Assembly: GCA_002454415.1 (NCBI GenBank) | Contig: DKIT01000046.1 | Location: forward strand, 29,130-34,290 | From: Sphingobacterium sp. UBA6711 | GTDB lineage: Bacteria; Bacteroidota; Bacteroidia; Sphingobacteriales; Sphingobacteriaceae | Direction: 5' to 3' | Length of the DNA stretch: 5,161 nucleotides | Shown here: piece after piece, positions 1-5,161 of the stretch | How positions within the stretch are numbered: the first letter of the stretch is position 1 | Layout of the letters: every line of letters starts with the position of its first letter | Program-made: the position numbers and the translations under genes | The notes under the pieces: model-generated | Database searches by the model: none | Told to the model about the DNA's origin: nothing | The model's input: only the letters and a program-made list of their open reading frames with translations

Positions 1-113
1 TGAAGCGTCATCAGCAATCATCTTATCGGATTAAAACTGCCCGTGAACTGTATGAGGTGGATAAGGTGTTTAAACATATAGTTGACCAAGTTGTCGAAGG
101 GAGGTCTTCATGA
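1..113 (+). CDS. 3' end of an unidentified phage gene, translationally coupled to terS
   Basis: Only the last 36 codons are visible, in the frame starting at base 3; the other two forward frames are closed by stops. The residues begin KRHQQSSYRIKTARELYEVD and end in VVEGRSS. The fragment is polar and probably helical, and I recognise no family. The TGA stop (111-113) overlaps the terS ATG (110-112) as ATGA, a usual sign of translational coupling, so it probably belongs to the same operon. Phage genes just before terS are often small DNA-binding or regulatory proteins, but nothing here identifies one. The start lies outside the window. Confidence 0.6.
   Translation, partial: KRHQQSSYRIKTARELYEVDKVFKHIVDQVVEGRSS
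99..104 (+). promoter_or_regulatory. Shine-Dalgarno site of terS
   Basis: GGGAGG lies 5 bases before the ATG at 110, inside the coding end of the upstream gene. It is a strong match to the anti-Shine-Dalgarno sequence and fixes the terS start. It is unusual here because the other starts in the window have no clear site. It probably supports re-initiation at the ATGA overlap. Confidence 0.75.
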
Positions 114-862
114 GTGAAGAATCTAAAAGCACCTTAACCGCTAAGCAACAGTTGTTTGTCGATGATTACTTGATCCATTTCAACGCAACCAAAGCCGCTA
201 AGACAGCAGGATATTCGGAAAAGACAGCATATTCTCAAGGGCAAAGACTGTTGAAGAATGTTGAAATTTCGACTCTGGTCAACGCGCGATTGAAAGAATC
301 ACGGATGGACTCCGATCAGGTCATGAAAATGATGAAAGATATCGCTGGTTCCAACATCAACGATTACATGAAGATCGTTCAGCGAGAGAGGACGAAAATG
401 GTTCCAAAATCATTGCACCTGTTGATTGAAAGAAAGAAGCTAGATATCAAACGTCATGCGATGTACCTTGATCGGAAAGGTTTAACAGATGACCTACGTG
501 ACAAGTATATCGAACAAAATATTCTCCCTTTGGAAGACTCTATTCTTCGTGCTGAGATTGATTTAGAATTGGATCCAACCGCAACATTCGATGACAGTGA
601 AGTCGAAACCTATGAGTCAGTTGAGATCGATTTGGTTAAGCTTGCGAAGGATAAAGAAGGGGGTAAGATTAAATCATTTGAGTGGAAAGAGTTTGGTCCT
701 AAAGTCGAAATGTACGCTGTTGACGGAATGCTCGATAAACTTGCCCGGGTCAATGGAATGTATTCCGAAACATTGGTTGTGGACGATAAAAACAAGATCG
801 ATCCTGATTCCCTGAGTGATGATACGATTCGTGAACTAATGAACGCTAGAAAATCTCAATAG
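110..862 (+). CDS. terS: terminase small subunit (TerS), extended form
   Basis: The small terminase binds the packaging site on concatemeric phage DNA and hands it to the large subunit. Residues about 9-62 are a typical Terminase_2-type N-terminal DNA-binding region: LTAKQQLFVDDYL, then NATKAAKTAGYSEKTA, then a region matching the family's 'RLLKNVEI' pattern. Residues 76-86 (KDIAGSNINDY) continue the family pattern. Residues about 172-219, with KIKSFEWKEFGPKVEMY and LDKLARVNGMYSE, match the usual oligomerisation end. Between them, about residues 87-170, is a charged, mostly helical stretch that common versions of 150-180 residues lack, giving 250 residues here. The start is fixed by the Shine-Dalgarno at 99-104 and the ATGA overlap. 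The stop abuts the terL ATG. Family assignment is firm from the N-terminus and gene order; the role of the extra stretch is unknown. Confidence 0.9.
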   Translation: MSEESKSTLTAKQQLFVDDYLIHFNATKAAKTAGYSEKTAYSQGQRLLKNVEISTLVNARLKESRMDSDQVMKMMKDIAGSNINDYMKIVQRERTKMVPKSLHLLIERKKLDIKRHAMYLDRKGLTDDLRDKYIEQNILPLEDSILRAEIDLELDPTATFDDSEVETYESVEIDLVKLAKDKEGGKIKSFEWKEFGPKVEMYAVDGMLDKLARVNGMYSETLVVDDKNKIDPDSLSDDTIRELMNARKSQ

Positions 863-2374
863 ATGAACGAAGTCGATGCTATATTGTCCAATCTTGATGT
901 GAGACAGCTTCAAGGAATATCCTTCAAACGAGGGATATTTGACTTTATAGTCGAAACTCCCAAAGGCCGACATGAAAAGCAGGAAGAAGCCCTGAGGATC
1001 CTGACTGATAATGAAACAGAAGAATTTCTTTACGGTGGTGCTGCCGGTGGTGCTAAGTCATGGACCGGCTGTTGTTGGTTGATGTTCCAATGTTGGAATT
1101 ATCCTGGTACCAGATGGTTTATCGGTCGTGAAGAGCTCAAGCGTATTACTGAATCAACACTGATCACATTTTTTAAAGTTGCAATGGCCTATGGGCTCCG
1201 CAATGGTGTTGATTTCAAATACAACGGACAAAAGAACTTTATTCAATTCAAGAATGGAAGTCGTATTGACCTTCTAGAATTGAAATTTCTTCCGAGAGAT
1301 CCAGTGTACGAACGTTTTGGTTCAACTGAGTATACAGGTGGTTGGATTGAAGAGGGGGGAGAGATCGATTTTGGAGCTTATGATGTCCTTAAAACTCGTA
1401 TTGGACGGCAGTACAATGAGAAATACAATTTAATTGGCAAGCTCTTCATCACCTGTAACCCTAAGAAGAACTGGATGTATAAAACATTCTATCTTCCAAA
1501 TAAAAAGGGCACACTGCCCCCGATAATGAAGTATCTGGCAGCCTTCGTTCAGGACAATCCTCACATCGACAAAGGTTACGTTGAACGTCTAAAAAGGACC
1601 AAGGATAAAGCGAAGAAAGAACGTTTGCTTCATGGTAATTGGGAATATGATGACGATCCACCTGCAATGTGTAAGTACGACGATATCATCGCAATGTTCA
1701 GCAATACTCATATCTGTACGAGGTACAATGAAATGGTCGCAAAACCTAAATGGTATATCACTGCCGACATTGCTCGATTTGGATCGGATAAGGCCCGTAT
1801 CGGTGTTTGGTGGGGATGGATACTGATGGAATGCCATTCATTCGAAATGTCTTCAACTTTGGATATCCAGGCGTGTATCAACGCTATGCGCGCTAAATGG
1901 AGTATCCCTGCCCATCACTGTATCGCGGATGAAGATGGAGTGGGTGGTGGAACAGTCGATGTATGTGGCATCCTTGGCTTTGTAAATAATGCTTCAGCAA
2001 TAATCACAGATGAAGCCAAAGAAAATGAAAATAGATTCTACGGTGATAGTCGTGACGATCTGCCACAAAAGGAAAATTACCAGAACCTTCAAACTCAATG
2101 TGCATATCTCTTAGCTGATGATATCGCAGGTCATCAAATATTCCTTAAATGCATTGAATCGGAGTCAGAGCAACAAGAAATACAAGAGGAATTCTCCTGG
2201 CTAAAAACTTATAAATCTGATGATGAGAATAAGCTTAGGATACTTCCTAAGAAAGAAGTTAAGAAGGAGATCGGACGGTCACCAGATTGGCGCGATTTGA
2301 TATTGATGAGGAAATACTTCGATCTAGTTTCAGTTGAAGAGGAGACCAATGATGAAGTATTCGATTTATTTTAA
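863..2374 (+). CDS. terL: terminase large subunit (TerL), ATPase and nuclease
   Basis: This is the packaging motor: an N-terminal ATPase drives DNA into the prohead through the portal and a C-terminal nuclease cuts the concatemer. The P-loop is YGGAAGGAKS (57-66), in the deviant form usual for Terminase_6-type proteins. Walker B with the catalytic acid is YTGGWIEEGGEI (157-168, E163/E164). The coupling motif is FITCNP (195-200). The RNase H-like nuclease follows with DIARFGSD (D302, D309), IADEDGVGGG (D356, D358) and SPDWRDLI (D475, D478), a full set of candidate metal-binding acidic residues. At 503 residues it has the normal length, and both domains look intact. The ATG directly follows the terS TAG with no spacer and no Shine-Dalgarno, so expression probably depends on coupling. 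Whether packaging is by headful, cos or another mode cannot be told from this sequence. Confidence 0.96.
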   Translation: MNEVDAILSNLDVRQLQGISFKRGIFDFIVETPKGRHEKQEEALRILTDNETEEFLYGGAAGGAKSWTGCCWLMFQCWNYPGTRWFIGREELKRITESTLITFFKVAMAYGLRNGVDFKYNGQKNFIQFKNGSRIDLLELKFLPRDPVYERFGSTEYTGGWIEEGGEIDFGAYDVLKTRIGRQYNEKYNLIGKLFITCNPKKNWMYKTFYLPNKKGTLPPIMKYLAAFVQDNPHIDKGYVERLKRTKDKAKKERLLHGNWEYDDDPPAMCKYDDIIAMFSNTHICTRYNEMVAKPKWYITADIARFGSDKARIGVWWGWILMECHSFEMSSTLDIQACINAMRAKWSIPAHHCIADEDGVGGGTVDVCGILGFVNNASAIITDEAKENENRFYGDSRDDLPQKENYQNLQTQCAYLLADDIAGHQIFLKCIESESEQQEIQEEFSWLKTYKSDDENKLRILPKKEVKKEIGRSPDWRDLILMRKYFDLVSVEEETNDEVFDLF

Positions 2375-2398
2375 AACTAACCATTAACTATACTAAAA
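2375..2398 (+). promoter_or_regulatory. A/T-rich translation start region of the portal gene
   Basis: The 24 bases between the terL stop and the portal ATG contain no GGAGG-like site and end in ACTAAAA directly before the ATG. A-rich, unstructured leaders of this kind are characteristic of Bacteroidota starts. I see no TAnnTTTG box here, so the portal is probably co-transcribed with terL. Confidence 0.45.
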
Positions 2399-3931
2399 AT
2401 GGCAAAAGAAAAAAGCACAACCGTATCCATTCAACCTGCTGTTCTTCCAGCTTTGGTGGATGCTATTGGTACAAGTTTAGCTCCTGTCTATGACAAAGCA
2501 GCTGCAGAATACGATGTAACTCAACATGAGATATTCGATGAAAATATTCGTCCTAAGAAGAGGGTAAAGCGTGTTGTCAAGGATGGGGACGGAAATCCAA
2601 TACTTAAAAACGGACAACCTCAATATAAAACTGAGCGGATCGAAGTTAATCGCATCGGCATTCCTCTTCAAAAGTTGATTGTTAAACGTCGTGTGTCCTT
2701 CATGAATGTTGGAAAGATGCAGCTTGAAGCAAATCCTGTTGACGATCAAGAACAACGTTTGCTGGACATGGTTAAAAAGATCAGAGAGGATAATAAGCTT
2801 CAATTTTTAGAAAAAGAGGTCGCTCGTAGACTGCTAAGTGAATTACAGGTAGCAAAGCTTTGGTATTCTGAACCAGTTGATCCCGAATATTGGAAATCTA
2901 TTGGAGCGAAAGGCAACTTTAGAATGCGTTGTAAGATCCTGTCGCCGCAACTTGGATATAATCTTCTACCTGTGTTTGATGATCTTGGAAACATGGTTTA
3001 TTTTGGTGTGGCATACGAGTCAGCGCTTGGATTATCCGAGCTTTCAGGGATTACTGACACTACAGAATTGGCTCAAAAAGCAAAGGAGAAGGATAAACGC
3101 CTTGATATCTATTCAGATACTTTTATTCTAAAATTCCGCCAAGCGCGTACTGGAGAGCAAGCAGATAATGATTCAGGATGGATTCTCGAAGATACCATTG
3201 CACATTCATACAAGAAGATCCCTGTTGTTTATTATTCCAGACCAGAGCCGCCCTGGGCAGATGTTCAGAAGTCAATATCTCGACTTGAAACGCTTCTCTC
3301 CAATTTCGGTGATACCAATGATTATCATGCTTCTCCTGTGTTTGTAATGATGGGTAAAGTTGGGGCGAAGGTTCTGGAAAAAGGTGAACAAGGAAAATCA
3401 ATAGAGATAAAAGGGGAAGGAGGTGATGCAAAATACGTTACTTGGGAACAAGCTACCGAAGCCGTAAAACTGGAAATCGATACTCTTGTCAAATTCATTT
3501 TTACATGTACCCAAACGCCCCAAATGGCAATGGAAGACCTTAAGGGACTTAGTGCAGAATCTGGAGTTGCGTACGATCGAATTTTTATGGATCCTCATTT
3601 AGCTGCTCAAGATGAAATAGATGGTGAATATGGTCAATGTACCCAACGTGACATCAATCTCAATAAAGCTTTTGCCGCCGCTATCGATACGTCCTTAGTA
3701 AAAGCTGAGCAATCATTGTCCATCACTTATGATATTCCAATCTACCGCATCAATGATGATGCTGAGACTATTGGTTTACTTCAAAAGGCAGCAGGTGGTG
3801 CCAAGGTTCTTTCTCAAAAGTCTGCTGTCGGTTATTCTCCATATACCAAGAATGCAGATGAAGAGCTTAAACAGATCGAAGAGGAAGAAAAGGCATCTAG
3901 TGATTTGAAGACTTCTGAAGAAGTTGCATAG
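2399..3931 (+). CDS. phage portal protein, SPP1 gp6-like
   Basis: Portals form a twelve-subunit ring at one vertex of the head, through which DNA enters and leaves and on which the terminase and later the neck assemble. The 510 residues fit SPP1 gp6/HK97-type portals. Visible marks are the N-terminal arm with NRIGIPLQKLIVKRRVSFM (84-102); a stem and wing region with YDKxxAEYDV-type helices and the strand-rich segment around 174-205; the helix-rich segment SRLETLLSNFGDTNDYHASP (294-313); and the region VKFIFTCTQTPQMAMEDLKG (364-383) with GLSAESGVAYDRIFMDPH (383-400), typical of the long crown-side helix area. The C-terminus (487-510) is acidic and probably disordered (EEEEKAS). Position directly after terL supports the call. 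The sequence motifs are weaker than for TerL, as is usual for portals. No truncation or frameshift is seen. Confidence 0.9.
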   Translation: MAKEKSTTVSIQPAVLPALVDAIGTSLAPVYDKAAAEYDVTQHEIFDENIRPKKRVKRVVKDGDGNPILKNGQPQYKTERIEVNRIGIPLQKLIVKRRVSFMNVGKMQLEANPVDDQEQRLLDMVKKIREDNKLQFLEKEVARRLLSELQVAKLWYSEPVDPEYWKSIGAKGNFRMRCKILSPQLGYNLLPVFDDLGNMVYFGVAYESALGLSELSGITDTTELAQKAKEKDKRLDIYSDTFILKFRQARTGEQADNDSGWILEDTIAHSYKKIPVVYYSRPEPPWADVQKSISRLETLLSNFGDTNDYHASPVFVMMGKVGAKVLEKGEQGKSIEIKGEGGDAKYVTWEQATEAVKLEIDTLVKFIFTCTQTPQMAMEDLKGLSAESGVAYDRIFMDPHLAAQDEIDGEYGQCTQRDINLNKAFAAAIDTSLVKAEQSLSITYDIPIYRINDDAETIGLLQKAAGGAKVLSQKSAVGYSPYTKNADEELKQIEEEEKASSDLKTSEEVA

Positions 3932-3933
3932 TT

Positions 3934-4347
3934 ATGGAAAAATACGAAATAGATGTAGTTTCTTTTGGTGACGGGTTGTATAATCAATCCGTCATTTCTT
4001 CTTTGACTGGATTAGATTTCGATGAATCGGATAAAGCTGTGAAGGAAGTAAAGAGGTTGCATTGGTCCGGGCAAACTTATGTCCAGGTATTTCGAAAACT
4101 AGGATTCAATACTAACCCACGTTTCATTAAGTTCGATACGGAAAGTACATATCCTTGTATCATGCGATGCATAAACGATAGAAAAGGAGTCTGGTACTTG
4201 TTCATGTATCACCAAGGTATGGTTTATGATATTCATGGAAATAGCTTCCATATTACTGACACAAATGAAGTGTCTAAAATAAATGGGAGCTATTTTTTAA
4301 AATTTTATGGAATGAAGGTTACCTCTATGTTGCAGGTTTGGATCTAG
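3934..4347 (+). CDS. uncharacterised 137-residue protein, possibly a degenerate C39/papain-like domain
   Basis: The ATG lies 2 bases after the portal stop, so the gene is co-translated with the head genes. I do not recognise a definite family. The layout resembles small C39/papain-like domains: an N-terminal helix before TGLDFDES (25-32), where active members have a Cys about ten residues before the Gly; a helix KAVKEVKRL (34-42); then a strand pair TYPCIMRCI (72-80) and GVWYLFMYHQGMVYDIHG (85-102), which recalls the 'GHxVVxxxGxVYDP' strand of active enzymes. The expected nucleophile Cys is absent (YNQS at 16-19) and the expected His position is W87 or Y88; only D99 of VYD remains. If the fold is right it is a pseudoenzyme, perhaps structural. 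C75 and C79 lie in the wrong region to be the nucleophile. The slot after the portal often holds a minor head protein. There is no signal peptide or membrane segment. Coding status is well supported by spacing; function is not. Confidence 0.72.
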   Translation: MEKYEIDVVSFGDGLYNQSVISSLTGLDFDESDKAVKEVKRLHWSGQTYVQVFRKLGFNTNPRFIKFDTESTYPCIMRCINDRKGVWYLFMYHQGMVYDIHGNSFHITDTNEVSKINGSYFLKFYGMKVTSMLQVWI

Positions 4348-4350
4348 ATA

Positions 4351-4632
4351 TTAAGACTCATTTTGTACAGCTTCTTCTGGAGTTCTACCTATCTCATTCG
4401 AGTAAATACTTTGGCTACTTATTTGTTTTCTAAGATGCAGTATCACTGATATAGCCTTTATTTTAGATTCAGGTAAATCTGTTTTTGATTCCAATATACA
4501 TGGTTCGGCCACATTTCCTCCGTATGATAAGTAATATGTTTCACCAACTATTAAATCAAATGGAATTCTATCTTTTCTTGGAATTCTGTTTATTGAATTA
4601 TCAACTTTGATTTTGTATTTGTCTTTGCTCAT
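4351..4632 (-). CDS. reverse-strand small hypothetical protein, moron-like
   Basis: This 93-residue protein starts MSKDKYKIKVDN and is read against the head genes, ending 3 bases from the stop of its rightward neighbour. The centre PFDLIVGETYYLSYGGNVAE (24-43), followed by PCILES, looks like the strands of a small beta-barrel (SH3/KOW-like), and the end is IYSNEIGRTPEEAVQNES (76-93). From memory, small proteins with 'YGGNVxxPC' and 'NEIGRTPEEAV' occur in Bacteroidota genomes and mobile elements, without an assigned function; this needs a search. There is no signal peptide or membrane helix. GC is about 31%, well below the portal gene. A perfect TAnnTTTG box 16 bases before the ATG suggests its own promoter, as expected of a moron. 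Product function is unknown; acting on nucleic acid or host protein is only a guess from the predicted barrel. Confidence 0.72.
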   Translation of the reverse strand: MSKDKYKIKVDNSINRIPRKDRIPFDLIVGETYYLSYGGNVAEPCILESKTDLPESKIKAISVILHLRKQISSQSIYSNEIGRTPEEAVQNES

Positions 4633-4648
4633 ATTGTTAAGGTTTAAA

Positions 4649-4656
4649 CAAATATA
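4649..4656 (-). promoter_or_regulatory. -7 promoter box for the reverse-strand gene
   Basis: The minus strand reads TATATTTG, a perfect match to the Bacteroidota -7 consensus TAnnTTTG. Transcription would start near 4642, giving a leader of about 10 bases ending in AACAAT before the ATG at 4632. A TTG at the usual -33 distance is missing; the nearest upstream one is about 28 bases away, and the intervening DNA is A/T tracts. The position is persuasive, but AT-rich DNA yields such boxes by chance. Confidence 0.5.
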
Positions 4657-4666
4657 CGAAATTTTT

Positions 4667-4680
4667 AAAAAAGCTTTTTT
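4667..4680. repeat. A6-GC-T6 palindrome
   Basis: AAAAAAGCTTTTTT is a perfect 14-base palindrome just upstream of the reverse-gene promoter box, flanked by further T and A runs (4662-4666, 4681). It has no room for a loop and no separate U-tract, so it is a poor terminator. A-tracts in this place could be an UP-like or bent-DNA element or a binding site for a dimeric regulator. Confidence 0.4.
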
Positions 4681-4691
4681 TGATCAATTTA

Positions 4692-4718
4692 ATTATGCTA
4701 ATGCCCTATTCGCATAAT
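4692..4718. repeat. 7-base inverted repeat in the intergenic region
   Basis: ATTATGC (4692-4698) is matched by GCATAAT (4712-4718) around a 13-base centre. It could be an operator half-site pair or a weak hairpin. No U-run follows, so it is not a convincing terminator. Confidence 0.35.
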
Positions 4719-4721
4719 AGT

Positions 4722-4756
4722 TTGATTATCCAATCGGATAACTTAATATAATTTTG
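4722..4756 (+). promoter_or_regulatory. candidate rightward promoter for the last gene
   Basis: TAATTTTG (4749-4756) matches the Bacteroidota -7 box TAnnTTTG perfectly, and the overlapping TATAAT (4747-4752) is a perfect housekeeping-type -10. Upstream, TTTG ends at 4724. The gap of 24 bases to the -7 box is longer than the usual 19-21, and 19 bases separate TTGATT from TATAAT. Transcription would begin near 4763, giving a leader of about 61 bases. A promoter here makes sense because the reverse-strand gene interrupts the operon. Confidence 0.5.
4726..4741. repeat. 6-base inverted repeat with tetraloop, operator-like
   Basis: TTATCC (4726-4731) and GGATAA (4736-4741) flank AATC, a perfect symmetrical site of 16 bases. 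It lies between the proposed upstream element and the -7 box of the rightward promoter, where a bound repressor would block transcription. It could also fold as a small hairpin, but no U-tract follows. Confidence 0.4.
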
Positions 4757-4825
4757 TGATTATAAGTTTTAAACGAGGCAGGCACGAAATAGCTACTCGG
4801 ACTTGACTCACAATCACAAAATTAT
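4748..4825. repeat. 14-base perfect inverted repeat spanning the leader and start codon of the last gene
   Basis: ATAATTTTGTGATT (4748-4761) is exactly complementary to AATCACAAAATTAT (4812-4825). As RNA the helix extends through U4747-G4826 and A4746-U4827, so the AUG at 4824-4826 would be fully paired. Inside, short pairings CGAG/CTCG (4774-4777, 4796-4799) and AAGT/ACTT (4764-4767, 4801-4804) are possible. The left arm holds the rightward -7 box, so a transcript from that promoter would lack the left arm. Confidence 0.75.
4817..4824 (-). promoter_or_regulatory. mirror-image -7 box, facing left
   Basis: Because it lies in the right arm of the inverted repeat, the minus strand also reads TAATTTTG here. 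It would start leftward RNA near 4810 that runs toward the reverse-strand gene. A TTTG on the minus strand (4849-4852) is again 24 bases upstream, the same spacing as on the other side. It may be only a by-product of the symmetry. Confidence 0.25.
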
Positions 4826-5161
4826 GTCACTTAAATCAAAGATTATCGCAAAATTGAAAGCTAAGGCAACCGCCGTGGGTGCTGCAAACCTTTCAAATGT
4901 CAGAATCAACGGATTTGCGGACAAGCTAGATGCTATCATAACTAGCGAAGACGAAATAGACGGTGAAGTAGACAAACTAGACCAAATTTTTAACTTAAAG
5001 GAATTGGCTCTATTGGATGACGTTAAACGCAATGCGGATAACAAAAAAGCTGGAGAAGAAGACGAGGCAACAAAAGCAGCTCAAGCGAAAAAGGAAGCAG
5101 AAGAGAAGGCTGCAGCTGAAGAAGCTGCTAAGGCTGCTGGTAAAACAGGTGATCAAGCCCC
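4824..5161 (+). CDS. scaffold-like or capsid-assembly protein, 5' part
   Basis: The open frame runs from ATG 4824 to the window edge, giving 112 full codons. It starts MSLKSKIIAKLKAKATAVGA. Residues about 1-55 look like a compact helical domain with VRINGFADKLDAI (26-38) and a repeated E/D-x-x-I-D pattern (SEDEIDGEVDKLDQI, 41-55). From residue 70 the chain is almost wholly Ala, Glu, Lys and Gln, predicted as a long helix or coiled coil. Charged helical proteins of this sort between portal and major capsid genes are commonly scaffolds or capsid-assembly factors. I recall similar N-terminal domains in Bacteroidota phages but cannot name a family. No Shine-Dalgarno precedes the start, and the leader is A-rich (CACAAAATT). 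The role is inferred from position and composition; a virion-associated protein is an alternative. Confidence 0.72.
   Translation, partial: MSLKSKIIAKLKAKATAVGAANLSNVRINGFADKLDAIITSEDEIDGEVDKLDQIFNLKELALLDDVKRNADNKKAGEEDEATKAAQAKKEAEEKAAAEEAAKAAGKTGDQA

Noticed and set aside
591..815. Alternative forward frame inside terS
   Set aside because: It overlaps the conserved TerS C-terminal region in another frame, with no family resemblance and no ribosome site.
1033..1054. Tandem CGGTGGTGCT direct repeat
   Set aside because: The repeat simply encodes the Gly/Ala-rich P-loop (GGAAGGA) of TerL, so protein constraint explains it.
2477..2803. Reverse-strand open frame of 108 codons within the portal gene
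   Set aside because: It is fully contained in a well-supported portal gene, and its composition is hydrophobic and motif-free, as expected of antisense shadows.
3123..3431. Reverse-strand open frame of 102 codons within the portal gene
   Set aside because: Antisense to conserved portal sequence, with no recognisable domain or start site.
4341..4350. ATCTAGAT palindrome at the convergent gene ends as a terminator
   Set aside because: It has no loop, no GC-rich stem and no U-tract. No intrinsic terminator is supported between the convergent genes.
4763..4823. Leader of the last gene as a tRNA-like or known ribozyme/riboswitch element
   Set aside because: The arms suggest a tRNA-sized fold, but there is no T-loop GTTCGA-like sequence, no anticodon arm, and no hammerhead CTGATGA core. 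No known class is recognised, so only the inverted repeat is claimed.
4814..5044. Reverse-strand open frame of 76 codons
   Set aside because: It is the shadow of the Ala/Lys-rich rightward gene, low in complexity with Ser/Leu/Ala bias, and has no sensible start region.
1..5161. CRISPR array, insertion sequence, integrase or attachment site
   Set aside because: No regularly spaced repeats, transposase-like or integrase-like motifs, or terminal repeats were seen on either strand.

Overview
The window is part of the head and packaging module of a tailed bacteriophage or prophage. It reads left to right as an upstream gene tail, small terminase (TerS), large terminase (TerL) and portal. A fourth rightward gene of uncertain role follows, then one gene on the opposite strand with an AT-rich regulatory gap, then the start of a further rightward gene that looks scaffold-like. 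The host is most likely a member of the Bacteroidota. Three things point there: most starts lack a Shine-Dalgarno sequence and follow A/T-rich leaders; perfect matches to the Bacteroidota -7 promoter box TAnnTTTG lie at sensible positions; and the terminase, portal and small proteins resemble families I associate with Bacteroidota phages. Genus cannot be told from the sequence.

Positions 1-4347 form a tightly packed rightward block. The first gene overlaps terS by ATGA, terS abuts terL with no spacer, terL and portal are 24 bases apart, and the portal is 2 bases from the next gene. TerS should select phage DNA, TerL should cut and pump it, and the portal is the ring through which DNA enters the head and on which TerL docks. 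The 137-residue gene after the portal sits where many phages carry a minor head protein. It looks like a degenerate C39/papain-like domain that has lost its catalytic residues (weak inference).

Positions 4351-4632 hold a 93-residue reverse-strand gene whose stop lies 3 bases from the end of the rightward block. It is about 31% GC against roughly 42% in sampled portal sequence, and has its own TAnnTTTG box just upstream, so it looks like a moron (an independent cargo gene inside a late operon).

Positions 4633-4823 are a 191-base gap of about 28% GC holding several inverted repeats and promoter-like boxes. A perfect 14-base inverted repeat (4748-4761 with 4812-4825) has a TAnnTTTG box in each arm, and its right arm runs into the ATG of the last gene. 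This is the most interesting feature: a read-through transcript could hide that start codon in a hairpin, whereas a transcript from the local promoter could not. The last gene (4824 to the window end) has a short helical N-terminal domain and a highly charged Ala/Glu/Lys tail, consistent with a scaffold or capsid-assembly protein.

No tRNA, rRNA, CRISPR array, insertion sequence, integrase or attachment site was seen, so lytic phage and prophage cannot be told apart.
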